A stretch of DNA of 64,000 nucleotides from Rhizobium glycinendophyticum (GTDB lineage Bacteria > Pseudomonadota > Alphaproteobacteria > Rhizobiales > Rhizobiaceae), in assembly GCF_006443685.1 (NCBI RefSeq), contig NZ_VFYP01000008.1, positions 25,265 to 89,264 of the forward strand. The letters are read 5' to 3'. Under the pieces are notes generated by a model, which saw only the letters and a list, made by a program, of their open reading frames with translations, was not told the origin of the DNA and made no database searches. How positions within the stretch are numbered: position 1 is the first letter of the stretch; each line of letters begins with the position of its first letter. Below are positions 18,131 to 27,892 of this stretch, piece after piece. The position numbers and the translations under genes were made by a program.

Positions 18131-19195
18131 ATGGCCAAGATCACGATGAGGCAACTGCTGGATGACGCTGCGGACCGCAGTTATGGCGTTCCAGCATTCA
18201 ACATTAACAATATGGAACAAGCATTGGCCATCATGGACGCCGCCAACGCTTGTGACGCACCAGTTATAATCCAGGCCTCAAAGGGAGCGCGAGCTTACGC
18301 CAACGACATCATGCTTAGGCATATGATGGATGCCGTGGTCGAGATCTATCCACATATTCCAGTGTGTGTTCACCTCGATCATGGTTCGGATCCAGGAAGC
18401 TGTATGACGGCGATACAGGCGGGTTTCACGTCAGTAATGATGGATGGATCGCTTATGAGTGATTCGAGGACGCCAGCTGATTGGAACTACAACGTCAGCG
18501 TGACCAGGAGTGTAACTCAAATGGCGCATCTTGGCGGTATATCCGTCGAGGGCGAGCTTGGCGTTCTTGGATCGCTGGAAACCGGGACTGGCGAAGCCGA
18601 AGATGGGCATGGTGCCGAAGGCCAACTGTCTCACGAGCAGTTGCTCACCGATCCTGACGAAGCGGTGGCATTTGTCAAAGAAACTAAAGTCGATGCGCTG
18701 GCGGTCGCCATGGGTACTTCGCATGGAGCATATAAGTTTACCAAGCGTCCTGACGGGTCAGTTCTGGCGATGAGAGTGATCGAAGAAATCCATAGAAAGC
18801 TCCCGAACACTCATTTGGTCATGCATGGGTCGTCGTCTGTGCCGGCGGAATTGCAGGAGATCATAAACCTCTATGGCGGTGACATCCGGCCCACCTGGGG
18901 TGTCCCGATCGAAGAGATCCAACACGGGATTAAACATGGGGTTCGGAAAGTAAATATTGATACTGACGGTAGGCTTGCCATCACAGGACAAATACGAAAA
19001 TTCCTGCATGACAATCCTGGTGAATTCGATCCCCGCTCGTACCTTAAACCCGCAATGCATGCACTGACCAAGCTATGTACCGAGCGGTTTGAGCAATTTG
19101 GTACTGCTGGAAAAGCCTCGCGAATTAAGCCGCTGTCCCTTTCCGCGATGGCTAAGCGCTACGCTTGCAACGAACTTGATCCGACCTTCAACTAG
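18131..19195 (+). CDS. fba: Class II fructose-bisphosphate aldolase
   Basis: A 354-residue zinc aldolase of the long (Calvin-cycle/CbbA) subtype. Motifs include [22 protein letters not shown] with the zinc and catalytic histidine region, [24 protein letters not shown], and [12 protein letters not shown] for substrate binding. ATG 18131 is preferred because it has a GAGCGAG ribosome site and starts at the family N-terminus; a TTG 12 codons upstream is weaker. It would condense triose phosphates to fructose 1,6-bisphosphate. That suits an operon whose substrate yields glyceraldehyde 3-phosphate and acetyl-CoA and so requires gluconeogenesis. Confidence 0.93.
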   Translation: MAKITMRQLLDDAADRSYGVPAFNINNMEQALAIMDAANACDAPVIIQASKGARAYANDIMLRHMMDAVVEIYPHIPVCVHLDHGSDPGSCMTAIQAGFTSVMMDGSLMSDSRTPADWNYNVSVTRSVTQMAHLGGISVEGELGVLGSLETGTGEAEDGHGAEGQLSHEQLLTDPDEAVAFVKETKVDALAVAMGTSHGAYKFTKRPDGSVLAMRVIEEIHRKLPNTHLVMHGSSSVPAELQEIINLYGGDIRPTWGVPIEEIQHGIKHGVRKVNIDTDGRLAITGQIRKFLHDNPGEFDPRSYLKPAMHALTKLCTERFEQFGTAGKASRIKPLSLSAMAKRYACNELDPTFN

Positions 19196-19280
19196 CGTAT
19201 CGCAATTCTGCAAAAAGTTCACGTCCACACCGCTGATGCTGGCGTTACGCGGTTTTGAATGCATTCTGCACTGCCGTGTT

Positions 19281-19312
19281 GTACAAAAGAATTTTTCTCC
19301 GCTTTTTTGTAC
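19281..19312. repeat. Inverted repeat GTACAAAA/TTTTGTAC after the aldolase gene
   Basis: Two perfect 8-base arms are separated by 16 bases, in a T-rich stretch between the aldolase and the chemoreceptor gene. It could be a weak terminator (T6 within the 3' arm) or an operator for the chemoreceptor. Neither is proved. Confidence 0.35.
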
Positions 19313-19382
19313 GAAAGAAAGGTAAAATTAAGTGCTCTGGATTTAGCCTTCTCTAAGAGGTGAGTGCTTCGGGAGGGGCGAG

Positions 19383-21911
19383 ATGGACAGACTATTAGAG
19401 AAGTTCAAAATTCAAACAAAAGTTGTCATTCTTGTGCTTCCTTTGTTGTTGACCATTATTATCGTTGGCGGGGTAGGGGTCTATGCAACACGAATTTTGG
19501 AGAAACGGCTTAACGTCTCCAGTGATATCGTTCAGTTGCTCTCGGGCTACAAAGCAGTTTACGCAGATATTACGGCGTTTCTGCGCGACCCAACTGCCGA
19601 GAGCTACGAGAAAGCAGCTGGGACGACTGAGGAGCAGATTGCAGACATTGATGTCCGCATCAACATACTTCCTGAAGGTCAGGATGTATCGCAGCTGGTT
19701 GCAGCACGCGATGCGACACGGGAAATCATCGAATACGTTCACAGCATATGGTTGCATCGAGAGGAACGGGAACAGGTCCTCAGTCGGATTAGCGACCGTA
19801 TGAACGATCTGAATTCGTTTCAGACGGACCTCGGTAAGTACGCGTTCAAAATTGTTGCCAAGGCAACGCAGGAAGCAAACCAGCGTCAGTCGCGTCTCTT
19901 TGACACAATGAAATTTCAGGAATTAGTCAATATGACCGAAATCCTGGCAGCCAATTCTGTCGAAGCAGTCGGCACCGGCAAAATGGCGGATCTTCAAATC
20001 AAATTGCGCGCTTTCGCAGTTGAATTAGCCAAGAATGAACGTTTACTAAAGTCATTTGGCGTCCGAGAACACATCGCAGCTCTGGAGGTCGTCCAGAAGT
20101 TCACAGATCTAAAAATAGAATCTGACATTGTGACGGCGTCGGCGATCTACGACAGTGTGCATCGGCATGTGTCAGAGTTCGCGAGCGTAATGCGTGATCG
20201 AAATTCTGAGGCGCTTACTCGTATCGCCCCGGACCTAGCAACTATGGGTTCCCGATCTTCGGAAACAGATAACGTTACAAAGAAGCTCCGTTCCATCGTT
20301 GCTAACAGCAGCGAAGTAAGGATATCGGTTGCCCGTATCTTATCGGACCCTTCCGAAGATAACGTAAAATCGGTGGAAAGAGCGCTGTTTGTTTATCAGG
20401 CTGAGGTTAACCTCTTGAAGGATTTGGCTCCGATTGACGCATACTTTGCCGATGTGCCAAACAAGTTTTCCCTCGTGACGGCAGGCCTATTGGCGGACGC
20501 CGTTGCACTGAACGAGAACGTGGCCGCTTCTGAGGAAAAGTACCTGGCTGCCACAACGATGATCAATTCGATCTGGGAACAAATGAATACCTTCGCCAGT
20601 AGCCAGAGGCAGATGGCGTCGTCAGAGCGTGCGGTAGCGAATTCTATTTCATTGTCTTCAATCGCACTCGGGTTTCTGATTGCGGTAGCCTCTGGTGCTG
20701 CGCTGGTTGTAACGCTGAAGCGCCCCATTGGTTCGATCACCAAGACTATGCGCCTGCTTGCGGGGGGGGCGTTAGATGTCTCGATTGACGGTTCTCTGCG
20801 TAGCGATGAGATTGGAGAAATGGCACGGGCGCTGGCGGTTTTTAAGGACAACGCGGCCCAAAAACGAGCAATCGAAACTCAGACCCAAGAATTGCAGCAA
20901 AGAGCCGAACTGGAACGCGAAAACAATGAACGGCAGCGCGAGGCTGCTGCCAAAAATGTGGAAGATGCAGTTAGGCTGCTTGCCTGCGGGTTGAAGAACC
21001 TCGCTGATCGAAACCTTCAGAATCTTATTGAGGAGCCCTTTTCAGGTCAACTTGATACTCTGAGGCAGGACTTTAACGCGACCGTCGGGGGCCTAAATTC
21101 GACAATGCTAGACGTGCGGGCAGCCTCTATGGAGATCAACGTCAACGGTCGCCTTCTTGCGGACGCAACGGAGGAACTGTCCCGAAGAAACGAGCAGCAG
21201 GCAGAATCGATCGAAAAGACAGCGTCAACCATCTCCGGCATCAGTCATTCGGTTGTCGAAGCTTCAAGGCGGTCTGCGAGCGCTGCGGATACGGTTCAGC
21301 GTGTCAAGGTAGAGGCTGATGCTTCCTTGAGTGTGGTGGAGAATGCCGTTGGCGCAATGTCTCGGATTAAGGAGGCCTCAGATAGGATTACCAGTATCGT
21401 GTCTGTGATCGATGGGATCGCGTTCCAGACCAATCTCTTGGCATTGAATGCTGGGGTAGAGGCTGCCCGCGCAGGAGAGGCCGGAAAGGGTTTTGCGGTC
21501 GTTGCACAAGAGGTAAGAGAACTGGCTCAACGCGCAGCGATGGCGGCTAAGGAGATAGCGGCGCTGATCCATCATTCCACGGTCGAAGTCGCCGTTGGAG
21601 TGGACTTCGTGGAGCAGACTGGAGCAGCCATTTCGAACATTGCGATCAAAATCGGCGATATTTCTTGCGATGTCGAAGAAATTGCTCGATCGAACCAGAG
21701 CCAAGCGGATAGTTTACGCGAGCTAAGTACTGCGGTTGGAACCATGGAACGGGTTACCTTGCTCAACGCGGCAATGGCCGAAGAAGCCGGTGCAGCGACC
21801 AGACGGCTCGCCGAACAGGTTGACGATTTGGTTGTGCTTGTTGGTTCCTTCGCGTTGCGAGAAGCCGCCGCATCGTTGACGGATGGTACTTCCATAAATA
21901 GCGCTGCATGA
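19383..21911 (+). CDS. Methyl-accepting chemotaxis protein with large periplasmic helical domain
   Basis: An 842-residue transmembrane chemoreceptor. TM1 is at residues 14-36 and TM2 near 418-442. Between them lies a long helical periplasmic region of about 380 residues, compatible with a helical bimodular (HBM) sensor. A HAMP domain follows ([20 protein letters not shown]), then a coiled-coil signalling domain with the CheA/CheW-binding hairpin ([20 protein letters not shown], then [14 protein letters not shown]). There is no C-terminal CheB/CheR tether pentapeptide. A GGGAGGGG ribosome site precedes the start. Being between the aldolase and a sugar phosphatase, it probably senses the substrate of this pathway. 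The ligand is inferred. Confidence 0.92.
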   Translation: MDRLLEKFKIQTKVVILVLPLLLTIIIVGGVGVYATRILEKRLNVSSDIVQLLSGYKAVYADITAFLRDPTAESYEKAAGTTEEQIADIDVRINILPEGQDVSQLVAARDATREIIEYVHSIWLHREEREQVLSRISDRMNDLNSFQTDLGKYAFKIVAKATQEANQRQSRLFDTMKFQELVNMTEILAANSVEAVGTGKMADLQIKLRAFAVELAKNERLLKSFGVREHIAALEVVQKFTDLKIESDIVTASAIYDSVHRHVSEFASVMRDRNSEALTRIAPDLATMGSRSSETDNVTKKLRSIVANSSEVRISVARILSDPSEDNVKSVERALFVYQAEVNLLKDLAPIDAYFADVPNKFSLVTAGLLADAVALNENVAASEEKYLAATTMINSIWEQMNTFASSQRQMASSERAVANSISLSSIALGFLIAVASGAALVVTLKRPIGSITKTMRLLAGGALDVSIDGSLRSDEIGEMARALAVFKDNAAQKRAIETQTQELQQRAELERENNERQREAAAKNVEDAVRLLACGLKNLADRNLQNLIEEPFSGQLDTLRQDFNATVGGLNSTMLDVRAASMEINVNGRLLADATEELSRRNEQQAESIEKTASTISGISHSVVEASRRSASAADTVQRVKVEADASLSVVENAVGAMSRIKEASDRITSIVSVIDGIAFQTNLLALNAGVEAARAGEAGKGFAVVAQEVRELAQRAAMAAKEIAALIHHSTVEVAVGVDFVEQTGAAISNIAIKIGDISCDVEEIARSNQSQADSLRELSTAVGTMERVTLLNAAMAEEAGAATRRLAEQVDDLVVLVGSFALREAAASLTDGTSINSAA

Positions 21912-21929
21912 GAAAGATGTGTAAGACTG

Positions 21930-22598
21930 ATGTTCCTTAAGAAAAGAAGTTTCTCCGCGTTCCTTTTTGACATGGACGGAACGCTACTGACGTCTATCTC
22001 TGCGGCCGAGCGTGTCTGGGGAAGATGGGCCGCTTCAAAGGGCATCGACCCGGACGAATTTTTGCCGACTATTCATGGTAGACGTGCACGGGACACAATA
22101 GCCGGACTGAACTTGCCGAATCTGGACGTCGATGTCGAAGCTGCGAGGGTCACAGCTGCTGAAATAGAGGACGTAGAAGGGGTGGTTGCCATAGCGGGCG
22201 CAGCAGAGTTCCTCGCATCCCTGCCTGAAGACAGGTGGGCAATCGTGACCTCTGCAACTAGAGAGCTAGCCTTCAGGCGCTTGGACGCCGCAGGTCTGAA
22301 GAAACCGCGACACATGGTCACCGGCGAAGATGTTGTGGTAGGAAAACCAGATCCGCAGTGCTTTTTGCTCGGCGCCCAACGGTTGGGGTTGTCAGCAGTT
22401 CAATGCCTCGTTTTCGAAGACGTCCCGGCTGGAGTAGCGGCAGGGAAGGCTGCTGGAGCAGAAGTTCTAGCGATCACGTCTGCAAACCGCGAGCCAACGG
22501 TATTCGATGTGCCCACTATTTGTGACTACAACTCCATCACACTCAGCGTCCATGCAAATGACGATATGTCGATCCGCCTTCGTGAGGCAGTGAACTAG
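21930..22598 (+). CDS. HAD-superfamily sugar phosphatase/phosphatase (subfamily IA)
   Basis: A 222-residue haloacid-dehalogenase hydrolase. Motif I is FDMDGTLLT (nucleophile and acid Asp) and motif II is the serine/threonine in VTSATRELA. Motif III is the lysine in GKPDPQ, and motif IV is FEDVPAG. The cap sits between motifs I and II, as in sugar phosphatases such as YniC and GPP. It lies 18 bases after the chemoreceptor stop on the same strand. A role in removing a toxic or dead-end phosphorylated sugar of the pathway is plausible, but the substrate is unknown. Confidence 0.88.
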   Translation: MFLKKRSFSAFLFDMDGTLLTSISAAERVWGRWAASKGIDPDEFLPTIHGRRARDTIAGLNLPNLDVDVEAARVTAAEIEDVEGVVAIAGAAEFLASLPEDRWAIVTSATRELAFRRLDAAGLKKPRHMVTGEDVVVGKPDPQCFLLGAQRLGLSAVQCLVFEDVPAGVAAGKAAGAEVLAITSANREPTVFDVPTICDYNSITLSVHANDDMSIRLREAVN

Positions 22599-23590
22599 GC
22601 CCTGCTGACACCGTTGATTCCTAAATCGGCCAAACCATGTACGCTCGACCAGCTGACTGGCTAGATTCGATATCAATGACGAGTACAGGCTAGCCAGCGC
22701 ATTGGCTGCGGTAGCGAACCGCAGGATAGTTCCACAATTAAGCTTACCCGACAAATGGTCGGGTTCAGCGCTCTAGACCCGGGTTTTGTACAAGTCTCCG
22801 CGCAATCAGGCCCCCGCAACCAAACAATCTTGAATACACTCCCAATTGCACGACACACTTCGAAGCTCCTCCGCGTAAGCCGCCAGGAGCTCTTGTTTTT
22901 TGTCCTCCGTGTCGAGTTCCCCGGACAGCTGACGCGCCAGCACATCCTGATCCACCATTGCCTTGAACTTTGCTTCCATCAGCTGAGCTGTCTCCATGGC
23001 AGCGAGCATGGACGCAATGCGACCATGCACCGCAAGCGCCGGCGGTTAACGGCCCGGTGTACTGGCAATGACGACTTTCTGTATAAGCTGGCGGATGATG
23101 CCGATCAGCGGCTGCTTAGTCTGGGTATCAGCGTGATCGCGCATCATGTAAAACATGGCATGTATCACCGTGCGGACCGTGTCTTCGTTGATCTCGTCGC
23201 GCAGCGTCGCGAGGCGTTCGGCGTCGCTTATGGGCTTATCCGTGGATGAGCGCTTGCCAGCTGCCGCTCCAGTTCTTCACGTTCCTCGTCGAGCCTATCG
23301 AGCTGCTCTCAAAGGCCGCGTTAGATAAAGAGAATCCTAACGCTGCGCCTCCGGTGTGACGAACATCAAGATCCGGCAAAATAAGCCTCTGCGTGTTTTA
23401 CCACAACGAGAATTCCCCTGATCACTTGCCCCCGACAGGTGTCAGCAACTACCATTTGAGGCGGGCTGTATGACGAGGTCTCCTCGTTGAATTCGGCAGA
23501 ACGGATCTGTCTGGTGTTGGGGCCTGAGAATACCTAGACGCAACGAGAGATGCAGCTTAGCTCTTTCGGTCTCGCGGCCAGACGATTGGG
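22599..23590. other. Stretch of decayed mobile DNA
   Basis: Almost 1 kb with no intact gene separates the HAD gene and the FixK-like regulator. Its middle holds the broken tail of a serine recombinase (22806-23308, minus strand). The flanks carry no recognisable gene or repeat, so this is a former insertion site. Confidence 0.55.
22806..23308 (-). pseudogene. C-terminal remnant of a site-specific serine recombinase
   Basis: Reading the minus strand, a coiled-coil segment (DEEREELERQLASAHPRI) ends at a stop. After a frame change, coding resumes as SDAERLATLRDEINEDTVR and continues to LIGIIRQLIQKVVIASTPGR. An in-frame TAA follows, then AVHGRIASMLAAME and about 50 more residues. The order (coiled coil, LIxxVxxxP strand, short HGRIA-type strand) is that of the C-terminal region of large resolvase/invertase-type recombinases. 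At least one frameshift and one nonsense codon show that it is dead, and the catalytic N-terminal domain is absent. Confidence 0.65.
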
Positions 23591-24256
23591 CTAATTGCTC
23601 ATCAGGCGAAGCCTTTCCTGCTTCAAAATCTCGATGCTGCGAGCGTTGTGAAGCTTGAGGATCCCCATGTCGCGCAGCTTTGAAATCGTGCGTGACACCG
23701 TTTCGATAGTCAGACCAAGGTAGTCGCCGATGTCTACACGGCTCATAGGCAGGTCGATCACATCGGTGCTGCCCTGGCGATCGGCCAGATCCATAAGAAA
23801 AACGGCGATCTTCTCAAGCGAACTCTGGCGGCCGACGACCAGCAGGTGTTCCTGGGCCCGGACCATCGCTTTCAACGCGACGCCCACCAGCCGATCGTTA
23901 AGCTGGCCGCCAGCTGGGCGTTCAATCGAGGTAAGGCCGGAATTCACCATAGCCTCGGCGTAGAAGCTGTGGGTCTCGCTGATCTCGAAGCCGAAGGTTT
24001 CACCAACGAGATGAAAGGCGACGATCTGACGGCGGCCGTCTGTCAGAAGACGGTAGATCCGGACCGCCCCGTATTCGATCTGGTAAAGAGAACGTGCGCG
24101 TTCGCCCTGGGCGTAGATCACGCAATCTGGCGCATGAACGGTTACGGGTCTGATATGCGCTTGGTTCCGCGCACGCGGCGGGGCGGAGATTCGCGAATTC
24201 ATTGTGATCGAAGCGGCGGTCTGCATCGGCATGTCCCTTTGGTTGAAAGAGATCAT
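23591..24256 (-). CDS. fixK: Crp/Fnr-family regulator, FixK-like
   Basis: A 221-residue CRP/FNR protein. Residues about 45-130 form a cyclic-nucleotide-type beta roll (VIYAQGERARSLYQIEYGAV). The C-terminal helix-turn-helix (SRVDIGDYLGLTIETVSRTI) has the E-xx-SR recognition pattern that reads TTGA half-sites. The N-terminal cysteine cluster that binds an iron-sulfur centre in FNR/FnrN is absent, as in FixK. Several start codons are possible; the ATG at residue 11 has AAAGGGA at better spacing. Its place downstream of fixL-fixJ supports a role in oxygen-controlled gene expression under FixJ. Confidence 0.85.
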   Translation of the reverse strand: MISFNQRDMPMQTAASITMNSRISAPPRARNQAHIRPVTVHAPDCVIYAQGERARSLYQIEYGAVRIYRLLTDGRRQIVAFHLVGETFGFEISETHSFYAEAMVNSGLTSIERPAGGQLNDRLVGVALKAMVRAQEHLLVVGRQSSLEKIAVFLMDLADRQGSTDVIDLPMSRVDIGDYLGLTIETVSRTISKLRDMGILKLHNARSIEILKQERLRLMSN

Positions 24257-24293
24257 GTCGGATCAGCGGCTTTGCGGCTATTGAGTTCTTCCA

Positions 24294-24692
24294 CTACGGG
24301 TTCTTACGTAGACCCAATACGGCATTGGAGATATCCGGTCCCATGAGGGGCTTGGACAGTACACGTATGTTGTCTGGGTTTAAGCCCACGTAGTCTCTGT
24401 CGTCCTCCGCGAGAACAACAACTTTTACACCGCGGCTGGTCAGGCTCAGGCCGGCCGTCAGATCGGCGGGCGGGAGGCAGGTGTCGAGAATGACGCATTG
24501 GGCACGGGCAATCGCTTCGGTTGCCATAGTCCAGTCGTTGAACTGCTCTACTGCCTGGCCATGCGTGTTGAGGGCAAAGCTGATCGACCGCATCAAGGCC
24601 GGGTCTTTGACAACAACAACAATGGCAGACAGCGTGGACAATGGGATCACAAAAGCTCGGTAATGATCATTCACCAAGCTTGAAGATCGCAT
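24294..24692 (-). CDS. Degenerate response-regulator receiver protein
   Basis: A stand-alone receiver-like protein of up to 132 residues. The phospho-acceptor position is kept (D70 in CVILDTCLP), as is the conserved lysine (K114 in VLSKPL). The N-terminal acidic pair is reduced to K29-D30, and the switch threonine is replaced by alanine (A95 in VVVLAEDD), so normal phosphorylation chemistry is doubtful. There is no output domain. The start is uncertain; GTG at residue 15 is an alternative. It lies between fixJ and the FixK-like gene, as if intercepting or tuning FixL-FixJ signalling, which is inference. Confidence 0.7.
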   Translation of the reverse strand: MRSSSLVNDHYRAFVIPLSTLSAIVVVVKDPALMRSISFALNTHGQAVEQFNDWTMATEAIARAQCVILDTCLPPADLTAGLSLTSRGVKVVVLAEDDRDYVGLNPDNIRVLSKPLMGPDISNAVLGLRKNP

Positions 24693-24710
24693 ACTGGCCG
24701 ACGCACGCCC

Positions 24711-24724
24711 TTGTCATGGATCAA
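24711..24724. promoter_or_regulatory. Candidate FNR/FixK box (anaerobox)
   Basis: TTGTCATGGATCAA matches the TTGAT-N4-ATCAA consensus at 8 of 10 positions. It lies between fixJ and the degenerate receiver gene, 18 bases before the longest possible start of the latter. FixK feedback on this pair is possible. If used as a normal -41.5 site, the receiver would have to start further downstream. Confidence 0.4.
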
Positions 24725-24752
24725 GTGTATGGTCGGATTCTCAAGATACCGG

Positions 24753-25364
24753 CTATATGCTGACAATGAGCGACATGCGCACGAGTTCCGGCAGGCTGCG
24801 TGCCTTCATCTTCATCATAACATTGGCGCGATGGACCTCGACTGTGCGCGGGCTGATGTCAAGATTGAACGCGATGGCCTTGTTCGGCTGGCCAGCCACG
24901 ACGGCCGCCAGGATCTGCCGTTCCCGTTCGCTGAGGCTGCCAATGCGGGAGCGGATATCGTCCACACTCACCGTGCCCGCAGACGAATCCGCGAGTTTCT
25001 CAGCGGCCCGTCGCACCGCTTCGATAATTACGGCCTCTTCAAACGGCTTCTCGATGAAGTCCACTGCACCCGCCTTCATCGCTTCGACGGCTATGGGAAT
25101 GTCGCCATGCCCCGTGACGATGATCGAGGGTATCGGTGGCGAAATGTTCGAGATTTTCCGCACCAGGTCCAGACCGCTCATGTCAGGCATGCGCATATCC
25201 GTTACCAGGACTGCGCTGCGAAGGCTCGGCGCGATTTCAGAGAATGCGGTTGCGGTCGGATGAAGCCTCACGCCAAAACCGTTTGCCGTCAGCATGAACC
25301 CCAGCGATTTGCGAAGTCCCTCTTCATCGTCAACGATGTGGACGGTAAAGTCGTCAGGCTGCAT
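24753..25364 (-). CDS. fixJ: Response regulator FixJ
   Basis: A 203-residue two-domain regulator. The receiver has HIVDDEEG, the phospho-acceptor D56 in [11 protein letters not shown], the switch IIVTGHGD and K106 in FIEKPF. The C-terminal LuxR-type helix-turn-helix ([20 protein letters not shown] to [13 protein letters not shown]) is characteristic of FixJ. I place the start at ATG 25364, which gives the standard FixJ N-terminus and an 11-base overlap with fixL. A longer frame has no family support. It is phosphorylated by FixL under low oxygen and activates fixK and nifA-type promoters. Confidence 0.93.
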   Translation of the reverse strand: MQPDDFTVHIVDDEEGLRKSLGFMLTANGFGVRLHPTATAFSEIAPSLRSAVLVTDMRMPDMSGLDLVRKISNISPPIPSIIVTGHGDIPIAVEAMKAGAVDFIEKPFEEAVIIEAVRRAAEKLADSSAGTVSVDDIRSRIGSLSERERQILAAVVAGQPNKAIAFNLDISPRTVEVHRANVMMKMKARSLPELVRMSLIVSI

Positions 25365-26859
25365 TTTGGCCCTCGTCGTGCTGCAAAAGGGTGAAACTGA
25401 AACAGGCGCCGCCAAGTTCACTTTCAGAAACGGTCATCTCTCCGCCATGGGCTTCGACGATCCGTCGGGAGATCGACAACCCGATCCCCATCCCTCCCGC
25501 CTTGGTGGTCGTAAACGGCTTGAAGAGATCCTGAGCGACTTCAGCAGATATACCGGGACCAGAATCCTCAACTCTCACCGTCAGCAATTCGGGATTATCC
25601 GGGCGGACGCTGATGCGGATTTCCTTGTTTGCCGTCTGCTTCATCGCCTCGATCGCGTTGCGCATGAGGTTGGTCAGCACCTGCTGAATCTGGATTCGGT
25701 CGACGAAAACCTGGTCGTTGTCCGAGGTAAAGTCGAACACGGTGCGGACCCCCTTTTCCCGAGAGCCGACGAGAGCGAGTGCTCCGGCCTCTTCGATGAG
25801 TTGACGCAGGCTTTCCGACCGCTTCTCCGTCTCGCCCTTAGTGACGAACTCGCGCAGGTGTCGGATGATCTGCCCGGCACGAATGCTCTGTTCGCCCGCT
25901 TCCACCAATGCGTCTCGGATTTGGATGTCACGATCGCCAGCCGCGTTCTCAAGCAGACGCGCGCAGCCATGGACATAGTTGGCGATGGCCGACAGTGGCT
26001 GGTTCAACTCGTGCGCCAGGGTCGAGGCCATTTCTCCCATTTCATTCAATCGGCCGAGCCTTGCGAGCTCGGTCTGGATTTCCTGCAGGCGAGCGGCGGA
26101 CTCCTCTCGCTCTGTGAGGTCGCGGACGAACCCAGTGAAGAACCGCTTTCCGCCGCGTTTGATCTCGCCGACCGCGAGCTTCATCGGAAACGTGGAACCG
26201 TCCTTGCGCTGACCCACCACGACACGGTCAACGCCGATGATCCTCTTCTCGCCGGTTTCCATATAGCGGCGCATGTAGCCATCGTGCTCGACCTTGTAAG
26301 GCTGAGGCATCAGCAGTCTCAGATTCTGCCCAACGGCTTCGGTTTCCGAATAGCCGAACTGGCGGACGGCTGCGGAGTTGAACGAAATGATGTTTCCGTT
26401 TTCGTCGCTGATGATGGTGGCATCAAGAACAGTGTCGAGGATTGATGTCATTCGGGCCTCGCGATCATCCAGCGCTTCCTTGAGCTCCGCTAGGGTCTCA
26501 CGATCCTGGTCTCTTAGGTTGGCCATCCAGACAATCAATGCCGCGAGGACGGCAAGCGCGACTGCTTGGGCAACGACGGTTTCCGAGACGGATGGATGCA
26601 CGTTGAGAAGCCAGAGGGCGAGGCCAAGGATTGCCGCGAGCAGAGCCGGAGGCGCGCCACCGATAAGGGCGGTGGCGATGACCGGGATCGGCACGAGCAG
26701 GGAAATCGCGTGCGAAGCGGCACCTCCCATCAGGAAAAGCGGCATGCCGACAATCGCGACCGTCCCGAAAACCGCAACTACATAAGCCGAGACATTGGGA
26801 AGTACTCGGCCTGTTTTTCGTTGCGTGTTGACCATTTCGCCCCTGATTTCCACACCCAA
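25354..26859 (-). CDS. fixL: Oxygen-sensing histidine kinase FixL
   Basis: A 501-residue sensor kinase. Four hydrophobic segments span residues 25-115. The PAS haem domain follows, with the proximal ligand H192 in [18 protein letters not shown]. The HisKA domain has phospho-acceptor H283 in [20 protein letters not shown], and the ATPase has its N-box at [10 protein letters not shown] and G boxes at [12 protein letters not shown] and [10 protein letters not shown]. The haem pocket and [10 protein letters not shown] loop are as in rhizobial FixL. It overlaps fixJ. Low oxygen removes O2 from the haem and turns on phosphorylation of FixJ. Confidence 0.95.
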   Translation of the reverse strand: MGVEIRGEMVNTQRKTGRVLPNVSAYVVAVFGTVAIVGMPLFLMGGAASHAISLLVPIPVIATALIGGAPPALLAAILGLALWLLNVHPSVSETVVAQAVALAVLAALIVWMANLRDQDRETLAELKEALDDREARMTSILDTVLDATIISDENGNIISFNSAAVRQFGYSETEAVGQNLRLLMPQPYKVEHDGYMRRYMETGEKRIIGVDRVVVGQRKDGSTFPMKLAVGEIKRGGKRFFTGFVRDLTEREESAARLQEIQTELARLGRLNEMGEMASTLAHELNQPLSAIANYVHGCARLLENAAGDRDIQIRDALVEAGEQSIRAGQIIRHLREFVTKGETEKRSESLRQLIEEAGALALVGSREKGVRTVFDFTSDNDQVFVDRIQIQQVLTNLMRNAIEAMKQTANKEIRISVRPDNPELLTVRVEDSGPGISAEVAQDLFKPFTTTKAGGMGIGLSISRRIVEAHGGEMTVSESELGGACFSFTLLQHDEGQNAA

Positions 26860-27126
26860 TCAGCTAAAACCATGCAGACGGAGGAATGATCCGTGCCAAA
26901 TTCGCTCGGTTCAACATACCTACATGGGAAGTTGGCCCTTGTGTCAAATTGATAGAAGTTAAAAGCTCCGAGGTCCGGTTTGTCTCCACGGTGCGCTGGA
27001 TGCGCGCCCGCGCGTCTTGTGCAGACAGCCCGACCCTCGGCTCTCGGGAAGCGGCAGCTCCAGCCAGAACTCTTTACACGGATCGCTAGTAAAACCTCTA
27101 CCGCTCTGCTGAGGTTCATATAGCCG

Positions 27127-27588
27127 TTGACGATGGCTGCCCTTTTTTGGACGAATGACCAAAAAAGTCGTTTCCTCATATTAGTGCGCGATGTAACGAA
27201 AACTTCCATGCATGCACTTGAGCAACTTTTCCAAATACGTGATCCCCGCAGGCGGTGGGCTTTGTTTGCCAGCCTCTGGTCTCCATGCGAAAACTCGCTC
27301 GGGGTCGATCTCGTCTATCTTCTGGGAGAGAGCTGTCTGGGCTACCTCAGAGGCGACGATCTGAAGCTGTTCGAGGCGCTGCCGGAAGAGCTTGTCGTGT
27401 ACCAAATGGGTGACGCAGCGCCTGATGATGCCGGGTGTGTATGGTTTCTCGTGCCACCCTCATCAACCGCGAAGGCGGGGCGAGTATTTCGAGACTGTCT
27501 AATCGGTGTCATCGCGCGGGCCGGTGCGTTGATAGTCGATCCGCTAGACGTTGACGTTATACCGGAAAATGCGGCGGTTGCCGCTTAG
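27127..27588 (+). CDS. Hypothetical protein
   Basis: A frame of up to 153 residues. A likelier start is ATG 27208 (MHALEQLFQIRDPRRRWALF), giving 126 residues. The product would be a small soluble protein with several short hydrophobic strands (LVYLLGESCLGYL, VVYQMGD, VWFLVPPSS), with no motif I recognise. It is isolated, with no operon partner on its strand, and diverges from fixL. Composition is coding-like, but it could be a decayed gene. Confidence 0.4.
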   Translation: MTMAALFWTNDQKSRFLILVRDVTKTSMHALEQLFQIRDPRRRWALFASLWSPCENSLGVDLVYLLGESCLGYLRGDDLKLFEALPEELVVYQMGDAAPDDAGCVWFLVPPSSTAKAGRVFRDCLIGVIARAGALIVDPLDVDVIPENAAVAA

Positions 27589-27761
27589 TCTGGCAACTTG
27601 TCCCAAACCGGATCACCTCCCGGTTGAGCTTCAGGTGCCATTGCCTGCACGTCGGGAGTTACGTTTGCGTCAACTCACGACCTCACAAGGTGGAGCGCTT
27701 GGGGCCAAATTAACCTGATGATCCTCTCCTTAAGATGTCTCTGATGTTCTGCGAGGCATTC

Positions 27762-27890
27762 ATGAAGACTGTAACGTTGCGCTTCATTCGGTCCCTTTCC
27801 AGCTTTGCCGCCTTCTTCCTTCTCGTCTCGGCAATGTGCTGTAGCGCCGCCGACTGGATCGTGAAAAAAAGCTACGCCAAGACCGCATGA
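27762..27890 (+). CDS. Possible small membrane or exported peptide
   Basis: A 42-codon frame with basic residues, then a hydrophobic core (SSFAAFFLLVSAMCC), then a short polar tail ending KKSYAKTA. A GCGAGG ribosome-like site lies 5 bases before the ATG. The profile fits a single-span membrane peptide or a small signal-peptide protein. No family recognised, and no neighbour supports a role. Confidence 0.35.
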   Translation: MKTVTLRFIRSLSSFAAFFLLVSAMCCSAADWIVKKSYAKTA

Positions 27891-27892
27891 AT

